Shown: piece after piece, positions 8,304-17,515 of the stretch | Position numbering within the stretch: the stretch's first letter is position 1 | Layout of the letters: every line of letters begins with the position of its first letter | Program-made: the position numbers and the translations under genes | NCBI RefSeq assembly: GCF_003383615.1 | Contig: NZ_QNUL01000026.1 | Span: forward strand, 1-64,000 | DNA length: 64,000 bases | Reading direction: 5' to 3' | Origin: Dyadobacter luteus | GTDB taxonomy: Bacteria > Bacteroidota > Bacteroidia > Cytophagales > Spirosomataceae | The notes under the pieces: generated by a model | Databases searched by the model: none | What the model saw: the letters and a program-made list of their open reading frames with translations, nothing else | What the model was told of the DNA's origin: nothing

Positions 8304-8418
8304 ATGTTCTTAAGTTCAACCCGAAAATATTTTATTTCGTTGCATTCAGAAGAGGTTTTGCAGATCACTTCTGTTGAACTCATATCTCCGTTTTATACAA
8401 TAATTGACGCCATTCTTA

Positions 8419-8426
8419 TACTTTTG
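8419..8426 (+). promoter_or_regulatory. Possible truA promoter -7 box
   Basis: TACTTTTG matches TAnnTTTG and ends only 4 bp before the truA ATG at 8431. The transcript would start at or next to the start codon, so the mRNA would be leaderless if this box is used. Confidence 0.45.
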
Positions 8427-8430
8427 TAAC

Positions 8431-9180
8431 ATGCGTTATTTTATTGAACTTGCTTACAAAGGAACTGCCTATAATGGCTGGCAGAAGCAAAACAATGCAC
8501 TGGGTGTGCAACAGGTTATAGAGGAGGCACTTAGTATGGTGTTGAGGATACCTATTGAGATTATGGGAAGCAGCCGCACGGATACAGGAGTACACGCAGA
8601 GCAGCAATATGCGCATTTCGACTTTGAAGAGATACGGGATACAAAATCCCTGGTTCACAAGTTAAACGGAGTTACGCCTTACGACATAGCCATCAAAAGA
8701 ATTTTCGTAGTACCCGATGATACCAATTCGAGGTTTATAGCGACACACCGCCGCTATGAGTACAGAATTTGCAGAAACAAAAATCCCTTTTTGCAGCATA
8801 TGGCCTATACTACACAGGCTGAAGTGGATCTTATAAAAATGAACGCAGCCGCGGCTCTTTTGTTGAAGCATGTTGATTTCGAGAGTTTTAGCAAGATTCA
8901 TACAAATGTCAACAATTTCAGATGTAGTATTTCTGAAGCGAAGTGGGAGGAAACAGGGGATATGCTGATTTTCAGTATTCAGTCGAACCGGTTTTTGAGA
9001 GGAATGGTGCGTGCGCTTGTCGGCACATTGCTGGAAGTAGGAAAAGGGAAGAGGTCTGTAGCTGAATTTGAAGAATTGATTCTAGCGAAAAATAGAAAAA
9101 AAGCCGGCGCACAGGCACCGGCTGAAGGACTTTTCCTAGTAGAAGTAGGCTATCCCGCGGAATTGCTTCCTGTTACTTAG
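8431..9180 (+). CDS. truA: tRNA pseudouridine(38-40) synthase TruA
   Basis: Isomerises uridines 38-40 in the tRNA anticodon stem-loop. The start at ATG 8431 gives MRYFIELAYKGTAYNGWQKQ, the normal N-terminus; an in-frame TTG at 8404 lies upstream of the likely promoter. The catalytic aspartate is in SSRTDTGVHA. The C-terminal SNRFLRGMVRALVGTLLEVG segment is the conserved RNA-binding part. 249 residues is normal length. The last 8 bases overlap the end of the convergent DUF1080 gene. Confidence 0.95.
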   Translation: MRYFIELAYKGTAYNGWQKQNNALGVQQVIEEALSMVLRIPIEIMGSSRTDTGVHAEQQYAHFDFEEIRDTKSLVHKLNGVTPYDIAIKRIFVVPDDTNSRFIATHRRYEYRICRNKNPFLQHMAYTTQAEVDLIKMNAAAALLLKHVDFESFSKIHTNVNNFRCSISEAKWEETGDMLIFSIQSNRFLRGMVRALVGTLLEVGKGKRSVAEFEELILAKNRKKAGAQAPAEGLFLVEVGYPAELLPVT

Positions 9181-10129
9181 TAGGAGTGATCACGATGTTA
9201 CGGTATTCGACAGGCCCGTGGTCGCCTTGAATAAGCAATGGGCCAGGTTCTCCTTCATTGCTGTCAATGGCTCCTCCGGTAATGCCAGGTATTTCCTGAT
9301 TAGTAATAACCTGTTTGCCATTAGCAACGAGTGTAAGCATGCGGCCAACAAGGGTAACATCAAGTGTATTCCATTCTCCTGCGTCTTTAGCAACCATTTC
9401 ACTTGGTAGCAAAAAGCCATATATGGCACCCATCTGATCCAGCGCCGGCTCCATTCCTTTGCTATCTGTTACCTGTACCTCATAACGACCTCTCAGATAA
9501 ACACCGCTGTTACTGCCCTTGGGAATACGGAATTCAATGTGCAGTTTGAAATCGTCATATTTGGTTTCGGTGATCAGGTTCGCGCCGGATTTAGGACTTT
9601 CAAGAACACCATTTTTAACAATCCATTGGTTTTCTCCCAGTGCTTTCCAGCCTGTGAGGTCTTTACCATTGAAAAGCGTTACCGGTTTACCCCAAACCGG
9701 CGCCTTTGTTCTTTTCAGTAAAGGAGCGCGAACTCCTGTCCAGTTATAAGTTTTGCCTTCACTGGTAGTAAGCTTCCCCGAGAGTTTGTCGTCGGCTAGT
9801 GTGCCTTCTACGCGAAGGTCCTCCGAACCTTTTTCCCACTGCGGAGGAATGGCGAAGCTAACTTTTCCATCTTTAAAATTAACTCTTGAAATGGGACGTG
9901 CACTTCCTGAAATGCCGGTGAACTGCCCGATCAGCATACTGTGACCTGAATGGCGTACTTCCAGCCATGAAGGTGAAGGCTTTCCATCCACGTCAATAGT
10001 GATATCCCAACGACCTTCAATGGGATTAGCTGCAACAACGGCTTCTGTTTTATTGTCTGCGTAAACATGGTTCGTCTTAGCTGCCAGAAGAGAGAGACAG
10101 ACGAGTGCGGTACCCAATTTTTGGTTCAT
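9173..10129 (-). CDS. Exported DUF1080 protein (3-keto-disaccharide hydrolase family)
   Basis: 318-residue secreted protein with a signal peptide (MNQKLGTALVCLSLLAAKTN, likely cut near HVYA-DN). Residues about 38-135 form a beta-rich domain (GRWDITIDVDGKPSPSWLEV). Residues about 145-318 are DUF1080, a concanavalin-like fold: FNGKDLTGWKALGENQWIV, then NSGVYLRGRYEVQV, then GEWNTLDVTLVG. DUF1080 members include hydrolases that split 3-keto-glycosides, so a role in glycoside breakdown in the periplasm is likely, perhaps with a GMC/subunit 3 oxidase such as the pair at 20.0-22.4 kb. The tail overlaps truA by 8 bp. Confidence 0.85.
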   Translation of the reverse strand: MNQKLGTALVCLSLLAAKTNHVYADNKTEAVVAANPIEGRWDITIDVDGKPSPSWLEVRHSGHSMLIGQFTGISGSARPISRVNFKDGKVSFAIPPQWEKGSEDLRVEGTLADDKLSGKLTTSEGKTYNWTGVRAPLLKRTKAPVWGKPVTLFNGKDLTGWKALGENQWIVKNGVLESPKSGANLITETKYDDFKLHIEFRIPKGSNSGVYLRGRYEVQVTDSKGMEPALDQMGAIYGFLLPSEMVAKDAGEWNTLDVTLVGRMLTLVANGKQVITNQEIPGITGGAIDSNEGEPGPLLIQGDHGPVEYRNIVITPTK

Positions 10130-10220
10130 AGTTTTGGTTAAAAAAGTTTAGGTCTACAAATTACTTAAATTCAATATCACTTCTGTTGCCAGAGCGATTA
10201 ATTAGTTGTGATCCCTATTT

Positions 10221-11810
10221 CTAGGCAGGATCTTTGGTCAATGTGTTATTTACGAGCCTGTAAATATCCAGTGGATTGGCTCTTTTTAATTCCTGTGGAA
10301 GCAGTGTTTCCGGCCAGTCCTGAAAGGATTGAGGACGTACGAACCGCAAAATGGAATGCCGTCCCACAGAAGTGAATTGACTGATACTTGCTGCCGGAAA
10401 AGGTCCTCCATGATGCATGGAAGGGCAAACTTCGACACCGGTTGGCACTCCGTTCATAACAAACCTGCCGGATATTTTACTTAACTGCATGATAATATCA
10501 GGATAATTGCTTGCCTCGTCCTCTGTTGTCATGAGTGAAGCAGTAAGCTGGCCTTTGAGTTTTGATATGGCACCAAATACTTCCTTCGCATCTCTGCAAA
10601 CAACCAGTAGTGAGAAAGGACCAAATACCTCTTCCTGTAGCTTCGGATTTTTGATAAATGCCTCGCCTGAAACCTGCAGTACTGTTGCCTGAGATTGATT
10701 ATGCAGATTAGAAGTTTGATCGGATTGGGCTAATATGCTTACCTGATCTTCTTCTTTTGCTTCATTTTTAAGTTTATAAAAAGCTTTGCAAATACCGGCA
10801 GTCAGCATAGTAGTTGGCGCTGTAACCGCGATCTCTTCAGCATATTTTGTCTTAAACTCCGTGAATCCTTCACTGTCCGTTACGAATACAATGCCCGGAT
10901 TGGTACAGAACTGCCCTGCTCCCAGTGTAACAGAAGATGCCAGCGTTTTTGCCAGTTTTTCAGCATGCTCTTTGAGATATTCCGGCAAAACCACGATGGG
11001 ATTTATACTGCCCATTTCAGCATAAACAGGGATTGGTTCTTCTCTTTCCTGAGCTAACCGGTATAGAGCCATTCCTCCCTTCAATGAGCCTGTGAAACCA
11101 ACGGCTTTGCTTGCGGGGTGTTTTACCAATTGCGTACCGACTTCGAAACCATTGTCATAGAGCATTGAAAATACGCCCTCAGGCATACCAGTTCTTTGGG
11201 CAGCTTTTACTATAGCTTGCGCAGTAAGATCACTCACGCCCGGGTGGGCAGCATGTGCTTTTACGATCACCGGATTTCCCGCAGCTAGTGCAGGTCCTGT
11301 ATCTACACCCGCAACCGAGTAAGCAAAAGGGAAGTTACTGGAACCAAAAACAATGACTGGACCAATAGGAATATGCATTTTACGGAGGTCAGGTTTGGGA
11401 GCGGGAGAACGATCAGAAATGGCCGTATCGATGGTGGCATCTACCCATGATCCTTCACGGATCAGTTCTGCAAACTGCGTGAGCTGTGTAATGGTTCTGG
11501 CTCGTTCTGTTTGCAAGCGCGCAAGTGGGAGGCCTGTTTCCAGATTAGCCCGGTTAATTAACTCGTCTCCAAGTGCCATGATTTCTTCGGTGATGGCGAT
11601 CAGGAAATCTGCACGTTGTTGTGAAGGGATTTTGGAGTATTTATCAAATGCCTCATCTGCAAGCAGAAGTGCTCTGTCTGTTTCTGCAATGGTAGCTGAA
11701 TAAAACTTTTCCGGAAGGTATTGATCCTGCGCGGGTATGTAAGACTGAAATGTTTTTTCTCCTTCAGCAGATAGAGAATAGCCTATGTAATTTTTTCCCT
11801 GAATGGACAT
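10221..11810 (-). CDS. Aldehyde dehydrogenase, 2,5-dioxovalerate (alpha-ketoglutarate semialdehyde) type
   Basis: NADP-type aldehyde dehydrogenase of 529 residues. It contains the cofactor region VIVFGSSNFPFAYSVAG, the general-base region VYAEMGSINP, and the catalytic cysteine in GAGQFCTNPG. The GQFCTNPG variant and the C-terminal MHHGGPFPAA are typical of alpha-ketoglutaric semialdehyde dehydrogenases, which finish oxidative pentose, hexarate or hydroxyproline routes by making 2-oxoglutarate. The ATG at 11810 (MSIQGKNYIGYSLS) is preferred over the open frame to 11879, which would run into the moxR terminator. No pathway partners lie nearby, so the physiological substrate is open. Confidence 0.88.
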   Translation of the reverse strand: MSIQGKNYIGYSLSAEGEKTFQSYIPAQDQYLPEKFYSATIAETDRALLLADEAFDKYSKIPSQQRADFLIAITEEIMALGDELINRANLETGLPLARLQTERARTITQLTQFAELIREGSWVDATIDTAISDRSPAPKPDLRKMHIPIGPVIVFGSSNFPFAYSVAGVDTGPALAAGNPVIVKAHAAHPGVSDLTAQAIVKAAQRTGMPEGVFSMLYDNGFEVGTQLVKHPASKAVGFTGSLKGGMALYRLAQEREEPIPVYAEMGSINPIVVLPEYLKEHAEKLAKTLASSVTLGAGQFCTNPGIVFVTDSEGFTEFKTKYAEEIAVTAPTTMLTAGICKAFYKLKNEAKEEDQVSILAQSDQTSNLHNQSQATVLQVSGEAFIKNPKLQEEVFGPFSLLVVCRDAKEVFGAISKLKGQLTASLMTTEDEASNYPDIIMQLSKISGRFVMNGVPTGVEVCPSMHHGGPFPAASISQFTSVGRHSILRFVRPQSFQDWPETLLPQELKRANPLDIYRLVNNTLTKDPA

Positions 11811-11841
11811 ATCAAACTGAATTTTGAATTTTAAAATACTG

Positions 11842-11876
11842 AAAAAAGAAAATGCCAATCTGTGGGAGATTGGCAT
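11842..11876 (-). terminator. Terminator of the PPIase-surA-moxR operon
   Basis: Perfect 10-bp stem atgccaatct (11852-11861) / agattggcat (11867-11876) with a 5-base loop. On the minus strand it is followed by TTTTCTTTTTTC. It sits between moxR and the aldehyde dehydrogenase. Confidence 0.85.
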
Positions 11877-11910
11877 CAACGAATTAAATATTTATATGCA
11901 CATCACCTGC

Positions 11911-12873
11911 TTACACAAGTCTTGCGATGATATCTTCTACTGAAATTCCTTCAGCTTCTGCTTTAAAGTTGCGTATGATACGGTGTCTTAAAACAGGAAG
12001 TGCTACTGCTTTTACATCTTCAACATCGGGAGAGTATTTTCCGGATAACAATGCATTACATTTTGCAGCCAGGATAAGTGCTTGTGAAGCACGTGGACCG
12101 GCACCCCATTCCAGGTAATCGCCTGTTTCTTTCACTGCATGCGTAGAACCCGGCCTTGTTTTATGAACCAGTTTTACGGCATATTCAATGACGTGGTCAG
12201 TCACGGGAACACGACGCACCAGATGCTGGAATTCCAGAATTTCTTCCGCAGTAATCACTTCATTCACCTGCTTGCGTACATCATTGGTTGTATTTTTAAC
12301 AATACTAACCTCTTCCGTATAAGAAGGATAATCCAGCTGAATCATGAACATAAAACGGTCCAACTGTGCTTCTGGTAGTGGATAAGTCCCTTCCTGTTCA
12401 ATAGGGTTTTGCGTTGCAAGAACAAAAAACGGACGATCCAGCGGATGTTTAACCCCGGCTATCGTGACCGAATATTCCTGCATCGCTTCCAATAAAGCGG
12501 ATTGCGTTTTGGGAGGCGTACGGTTGATCTCATCCGCAAGAATGATGTTTGCAAACACAGGGCCTTTGATGAACTTGAAATTACGGTTCTGATCTAAAGT
12601 CTCTGAGCCAAGTATGTCAGAAGGCATCAGATCCGGCGTAAACTGTATACGGTTGAAGTTAAGATCAAGCGATGAAGCAATCGTTTGAATAAGCAGTGTT
12701 TTGGCCAGTCCGGGAACTCCTACCAAAAGGCAATGTCCCTGGCAAAAGATGGCAGTCAGTAGTTTTCTGACTACATCGTCCTGTCCTGTGATCACTTTTC
12801 CTATTTCACCACGAATTTTTTCGTAAGCTACTTTCATAGCTTCAGCTGCTTCAACGTCCGATGAGTACTTCAC
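11911..12873 (-). CDS. MoxR-family AAA+ ATPase
   Basis: 320-residue MoxR ATPase, a chaperone-like AAA+ protein that helps assemble or activate other proteins. Walker A is GVPGLAKT (52-59) and Walker B lies in IILADEINR near 112-120. The sensor region (FFVLATQNPIEQEGTYPLPEAQLDRF) is the family signature. The start is GTG at 12873 (KYSSDVEAAEAM); an ATG at 12837 is possible but would remove residues that are normal for the family. It is the third gene of an operon behind two PPIases (67 bp gap). The usual MoxR partners (DUF58, VWA proteins) do not follow it here. Confidence 0.92.
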   Translation of the reverse strand: MKYSSDVEAAEAMKVAYEKIRGEIGKVITGQDDVVRKLLTAIFCQGHCLLVGVPGLAKTLLIQTIASSLDLNFNRIQFTPDLMPSDILGSETLDQNRNFKFIKGPVFANIILADEINRTPPKTQSALLEAMQEYSVTIAGVKHPLDRPFFVLATQNPIEQEGTYPLPEAQLDRFMFMIQLDYPSYTEEVSIVKNTTNDVRKQVNEVITAEEILEFQHLVRRVPVTDHVIEYAVKLVHKTRPGSTHAVKETGDYLEWGAGPRASQALILAAKCNALLSGKYSPDVEDVKAVALPVLRHRIIRNFKAEAEGISVEDIIARLV

Positions 12874-12940
12874 AATGTTTAGATTTAGTTATCTTACAAT
12901 TGGTATTAATTCAGGCTCTGCAGGGTTTTTAGGGCGAATG

Positions 12941-14311
12941 TCAGGTGTCGTCCCCATTTTCCAGACCCAGTATTTTACAGTCTTTGTACTCCGGTTCTAC
13001 GCTAATAAACACGTCACCCTGTGCTTTTGTGAACCACTTTTCCAGGGCGTTGTTACGTTTATTACTTAAAACAATGTCCGCAATTTTTTCGTAGTCATCC
13101 TTTAGATTCGCCGTATGTGGTTCCGTTTTGCTCTTATACCACAAGATACGCATTGCACTGGATCCGTCATCCATACGGTAGGAAATTGGCATGCTGATAT
13201 CACCCACTTTCATGGTATCAATAGCAAAGTAGAGAGCCGGATCCATAGAAGCATCCAATGTCAGGTGAGCCTGGCCTGTGTTACGATCCTGAAGTAATCC
13301 GCCTGCTTCTGCATTCTCTTTATCTTCTGAATTGTCACGTGCAGCTCTTGCGAACTTAAGCGTGTCTGTCGTGATGAGTGTACGCAGGCTATCCAGTGCA
13401 CGCGTCGCAGTACTCATGTCAGTGCCCTTATTGTAATCGGGTCTTAACAGGATGTGACGGGAATGGTACTCAGCACCTCTGGTTTCAATCAGTTTGATAA
13501 GGTGAAAGCCAAATTGAGATTCAATAATTCCGGACATTTCACCAGGTTTCAAAGCCAGTGCAGCTCCTTCAAACTCAGGCACCATAGCTCCACGTTTTGA
13601 AAAACCAAGATCTCCGCCATTTTTAGCAGAACCTAAATCTTCCGAGTAGATCTGAGCAAGCATAGCAAAATCTTCACCTTTTTCAGCTCTGGTTTTCAGA
13701 TCTTTCAATTGATTTACGAGTTTATCCTTCTGCTCCTTTGTGACTGTACCCTTTCGTACGATGTGACCTATTTCAACCTCTGCGGGGATGTAAGGCAAAC
13801 TATCCTTTGGAATAGAGTTGAAGAATTTACGAACTTCATTCGGCGTGATTTTAACTTCACCTGATATAGTACGTTGCATTTTCTCAACGATTTTCTGATC
13901 CTTTACCTGATTTCTCAGTTCAGTTTTCAGGTTTTCAATGCTTTTCCCATAAGCTTCTACAATATTCTTTTCTGAACCGAATCTTTGGATCATGTATCCC
14001 ATCTTTCCATCCAACTCATTGTCAACCTCCTTATCATCCACAGTCACTGAGTCAATCTCAGCTTTGGCAAGAAGCATTTTGTTGATAATCAGAGACTCCA
14101 GTAACTGGCATTTTTCTGGTGGTTTCTGGCCGTTTGCTTTGTAGCTGGCGTACATTTCTTCCAGTTCCGAGCTGAGAATATAGTGGTTGTCAACCCGTGC
14201 AATAATTTTGTCAATCGTGACACCTTTTTGTCCTTGTCCATAGCTCAGCAAACCTGAACCGAGGGAGAGAATTGCAAACAGACTAATTGCAATCAGTTTA
14301 TTTATATTCAT
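12941..14311 (-). CDS. SurA-like periplasmic peptidyl-prolyl isomerase
   Basis: 456-residue periplasmic parvulin chaperone for outer-membrane proteins. A signal peptide covers residues 1-25 (ends LLSYGQ). A SurA N-terminal helical domain spans about 30-170. Parvulin domain 1 is at about 177-277 (EIGHIVRKGTV to FGFHLIKLIETRG), and a more diverged second parvulin domain at about 282-388 (YHSRHILLRPDY). The order N-domain, P1, P2 matches SurA. It lies 84 bp after the lipoprotein PPIase and 67 bp before moxR on the same strand. Confidence 0.9.
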   Translation of the reverse strand: MNINKLIAISLFAILSLGSGLLSYGQGQKGVTIDKIIARVDNHYILSSELEEMYASYKANGQKPPEKCQLLESLIINKMLLAKAEIDSVTVDDKEVDNELDGKMGYMIQRFGSEKNIVEAYGKSIENLKTELRNQVKDQKIVEKMQRTISGEVKITPNEVRKFFNSIPKDSLPYIPAEVEIGHIVRKGTVTKEQKDKLVNQLKDLKTRAEKGEDFAMLAQIYSEDLGSAKNGGDLGFSKRGAMVPEFEGAALALKPGEMSGIIESQFGFHLIKLIETRGAEYHSRHILLRPDYNKGTDMSTATRALDSLRTLITTDTLKFARAARDNSEDKENAEAGGLLQDRNTGQAHLTLDASMDPALYFAIDTMKVGDISMPISYRMDDGSSAMRILWYKSKTEPHTANLKDDYEKIADIVLSNKRNNALEKWFTKAQGDVFISVEPEYKDCKILGLENGDDT

Positions 14312-14395
14312 ATTGATTATTAAGTTCTTCTCTTTTTAAAGGAGTGTTTCGGGCTAAGCTTTTAGTATTTCCGATTCAAAATGCTAAAATACATT

Positions 14396-16690
14396 TTAAC
14401 GCTTGATTTTTTGTAATTCTTCCTGATTCACTTTTACCGGATATCTTTCATGGAGTTGTGAAAGCCATTGTTTTTCCAACTCTTTTTGATACCCATTGAT
14501 CACGCTGCCCCGGGCTTCCATAAAGGTTTTGATCCGGGCAGGCTCGATTGCATCAACTTTAATCCACAGTGCTTTGTTATTTCCGGAGATAATCTGCTCG
14601 CCGGTTTGCCATTTTACATTGGTTAGCAAAGGATTTTCTTTGGAGAAATAACCATCGGAAATAATAACGTTTTCAGCTCCTCCGCCATTGTAGGCCTTTT
14701 CTACATCTTTGTGTGAGTTACTGAAAAACTGAAAACTGATACGTCTGTTTCTTGCCAGTTCTGTGGACGGACGGAACGAACCATAATCCTTTTCAATAAT
14801 GCGTATCAATGAAATATTCTTCGAGCTCAGGTATTTTACCACATTTTTGATACGGCTTGCCGACATCGACTCTGGTTCTGATGCTGACCTGTAACCTGCA
14901 ATTTCTACCAGATAATCAGGATTGGCTTTCATTACCGCAAACAATTCGGACAGCTCATCATTTTGCTGCTTACTCAGGTCATTAATTCCTTCTGCGAACA
15001 GCAATTCAATTCCTTTTCTTTCCAGTTTGTAAGGACTTTGTGCAAGCGATTTTTTGATTGCATTGATCGTCTGTGTATCAGGTGCAGTTATTAAGCTCGC
15101 TTTCACACGCTCGGGCATAGGAAAATTCGCTTTGTTTTTTTCATAAAAACGAACTTGTCCAAGTGAATCCGTCAGTGATTTCTGCCATACGTTCTGCTCC
15201 ATTACTTGTGATAGCAGTACACCTTCTTTGATCTCATTGATCAGACTGCGGAACTCCGGGCTGGATTCTTCCAGATGAGCTCTTTCATATTGAGCTAGTT
15301 TTGCTGTCAGATAGTCATCATAATACTTTTTGAAAACAAGTTCAAAAGAAGATCCTTTCTGTTTATTTTTCTGGATGCGTTTTACTTCATTCAGAAATTC
15401 CATTGCGTAATAAGGTTGTTGTTCGATTGTGAAGAGCTTGGTTGTGGACCAGTCGGCACCCACTGCTTTTGCATAATCCCATTTCCCGGTCAGTAAACTA
15501 CTATCGGCCAAAGATGAAACCGACTTAAGGGCGTCTGCAAATTCCTCAGTTTTGAATTTCTTACGTAAACGTTGTGCATTGGATAGATCCAGTGCTTTTC
15601 CACGTGTGTCAGTAACTACTTTCTGGCGTAACGAAGGTGCCATGTTTGCGTAGCTTTCGATATTTTTCTTTTCGATAAGCCTGATGATATGCCAGCCGTA
15701 CATTGTTTTTACAGGCCTGGAATAGCTACCTGGCTTACTTAATGTAAAGGCGGCTTCTTCTACTTCCGGGACCATTTGTCCTGTACCGAACAATGGAAGC
15801 AAGCCCTGATTCCTTTTCGACTGCATATCAGTGGAATACTCATCCACAACACTTTGCCATTCGACTCCTTTTTCCAGTTTTGCATACGCATCCTGAATTG
15901 CTTTTTGAGCCACTTCTTTCTGTACAGGGGTAGCTGTTGAATCCATCCGGATCATGATATGTGCAACCTGCACCATTCCGCGACTATTTCTTTTGTCAGT
16001 TACCTTGATCAAATGATAGCCGGTTTTACTGCGGATAGGTTGAGATACCTTACCAGTAGAAAGGTTATATGCAGCGGTCTCGAACGGATAGATCGTTTGA
16101 AAAGCTGTGAAATAACCCAGATCGCCCTTATTGGTTTTTGCAGATGGATCCGCTGAAAACCGGGAAGCCAGGTCTCCGAAGTCTGAGCCTTCTTCCAATC
16201 TGCCTCTCAATGCAATTGCTGCTCTGTAAGCCTGAAGTGTGTCGGCAGGAGAAGCGTCTTCAGCTACACTTACCAAAATATGGGATGCTCTTACTTCTTG
16301 CTTTAACCGGTTATAAGCTTCTGTAGCCAGTTTCTCGACCATCGGTTTATCCACCAGGAAGTTTTTAGCGAGTTGCTCCTTATACGAACTGATTTCTTCG
16401 TTGAAAGCTGCGGTAGTATCTCTTCCCTCATTTTTGGCCTGTAAAACTTTAATTTTTAAGTCTGTATACAAAGGAAGGTATTCTTCAGGACTCAGTGTTT
16501 TTGATGAATCCGTAGCTGATTTGTTTTTTTCGTAGGAGTCAGCAAAGTCTGATGGTGAAAAGTTATTCTCTCCGATTTTTACCAATGAGGGGATTTCTGA
16601 AGTTGCCACTGCCTGATTGGAGGCAGGTTTGCGGCAGGCAGTAACGGCACAGGTAATAATCAGAGCGTGTATTAAGCGGGGTTTAAACAT
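14396..16690 (-). CDS. Lipoprotein parvulin PPIase with inserted OmpA-like domain
   Basis: 764-residue lipoprotein, lipobox AVTAC with acylated C19 (start ATG 16690; the longer frame to 16744 would spoil the signal peptide). Parvulin domains lie at about 134-231 (RASHILVSV to GYHLIKVTDKR) and about 241-341 (VAHIMIRMD to GWHIIRLIEKK). Residues about 558-656 read as an OmpA/MotB-like fold: GIELLFAEGINDLS, then DYLVEIAGYRSA, then SASRIKNVVKYLSSKNIS, then ELARNRRISFQF. The usual peptidoglycan-contact Asp (after GHT in OmpA) is absent (GYRS), while the NRR arginines are kept. The tail from about 680 returns to a typical Bacteroidota SurA-like C-terminus. First gene of the operon. Likely envelope chaperone; the OmpA-like part may touch peptidoglycan weakly or act only as a protein interface. 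Confidence 0.85.
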   Translation of the reverse strand: MFKPRLIHALIITCAVTACRKPASNQAVATSEIPSLVKIGENNFSPSDFADSYEKNKSATDSSKTLSPEEYLPLYTDLKIKVLQAKNEGRDTTAAFNEEISSYKEQLAKNFLVDKPMVEKLATEAYNRLKQEVRASHILVSVAEDASPADTLQAYRAAIALRGRLEEGSDFGDLASRFSADPSAKTNKGDLGYFTAFQTIYPFETAAYNLSTGKVSQPIRSKTGYHLIKVTDKRNSRGMVQVAHIMIRMDSTATPVQKEVAQKAIQDAYAKLEKGVEWQSVVDEYSTDMQSKRNQGLLPLFGTGQMVPEVEEAAFTLSKPGSYSRPVKTMYGWHIIRLIEKKNIESYANMAPSLRQKVVTDTRGKALDLSNAQRLRKKFKTEEFADALKSVSSLADSSLLTGKWDYAKAVGADWSTTKLFTIEQQPYYAMEFLNEVKRIQKNKQKGSSFELVFKKYYDDYLTAKLAQYERAHLEESSPEFRSLINEIKEGVLLSQVMEQNVWQKSLTDSLGQVRFYEKNKANFPMPERVKASLITAPDTQTINAIKKSLAQSPYKLERKGIELLFAEGINDLSKQQNDELSELFAVMKANPDYLVEIAGYRSASEPESMSASRIKNVVKYLSSKNISLIRIIEKDYGSFRPSTELARNRRISFQFFSNSHKDVEKAYNGGGAENVIISDGYFSKENPLLTNVKWQTGEQIISGNNKALWIKVDAIEPARIKTFMEARGSVINGYQKELEKQWLSQLHERYPVKVNQEELQKIKR

Positions 16691-17038
16691 ATCAATCCGA
16701 AATTCGTAAACTGGTAATAGCCTTATCAAGTAATATAAACTCATATAAGGGATTTCTATTATAAGAAAGAGGACAAAGTTAGCCTGTTTCCGTTCAGTTT
16801 AAAAATGTATACAGGGTATGGCATTTATAAAAGCGAGATTCGTGAGCATCAGATCACCCATTTACTCTTGGTTATGGATACGCATTCAAGAGGTAAACTG
16901 TTACAAAATCAGTGCTAAGTTTTTTATTTATGGAGAAAATAAATGAAAACTTATACTTATCCAATTTGTAGCTACTTTCAGGTATTTCGGGTACAATTAT
17001 ATTGTAACTTAAGGTGTCATTTATAACGCCCGACAGAT
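16691..17038. other. Divergent intergenic region, 348 bp
   Basis: Between the PPIase operon (leftward) and the 158-residue protein gene (rightward). Apart from the TAACTTTG box at 16774-16781 I see no hairpin, repeat or credible small gene. The last 150 bases are AT-rich. Confidence 0.5.
16774..16781 (-). promoter_or_regulatory. Promoter -7 box of the PPIase-surA-moxR operon
   Basis: Minus-strand TAACTTTG, an exact TAnnTTTG match, 83 bp upstream of the ATG at 16690. No clear -33 TTG at the usual spacing. Confidence 0.5.
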
Positions 17039-17515
17039 ATGGAACATGCAGCAGCAAGAGAGTTTGTCAGCAAAGTCGCTTCGCTATGGAAAGCGCAGCA
17101 AAGAAGAGCATTTTTGTACAAGGAGGCCCTGAAAAAAGACAACGTCAGCTCTTTGCGTAAAACCCTGAGCCAGGGGTACTTCAGTGCTTTATTGTTTCAG
17201 AAGGAAATACAGGGCGTTTATGATTATGTGAAGTGCCTGCTTACAGATGAAGATCTGGAGAAACAAGGGGCGGAGGTAATGATTTCTGATCAGCTTTCTG
17301 ATACAGAGGAGGAGAGCCAGATCGTAAACCGGTTAATCACGGTGGAATCTACGATACTAGAATCTTACCATTCACTGGAAGGGCATTTGGAATATGCAAC
17401 AGAGACGAAATCTATTCTGAGTGATCATTTGGAAAGGATTTCTGACTTTTACAGAATCCTTTCCAAATATCAGCGGGAGCATACAGGTAATTTACCTATT
17501 GCCGGAGCGGCCTAG
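17039..17515 (+). CDS. Ferritin-like four-helix protein (DUF2383-like)
   Basis: 158-residue all-helical cytoplasmic protein with no signal peptide. The heptad-rich segments (AFLYKEALKKDNVSSLRKTL, SALLFQKEIQGVYDYVKCLL, IVNRLITVESTILESYHSLE, ILSDHLERISDFYRILSKY) resemble the DUF2383/PA2169 ferritin-like bundle family, but I do not see a full set of metal ligands. Function is unknown; members of that family are often stress-linked. ATG at 17039. Its stop overlaps the stop of the convergent aquaporin gene by 4 bp. Confidence 0.7.
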   Translation: MEHAAAREFVSKVASLWKAQQRRAFLYKEALKKDNVSSLRKTLSQGYFSALLFQKEIQGVYDYVKCLLTDEDLEKQGAEVMISDQLSDTEEESQIVNRLITVESTILESYHSLEGHLEYATETKSILSDHLERISDFYRILSKYQREHTGNLPIAGAA

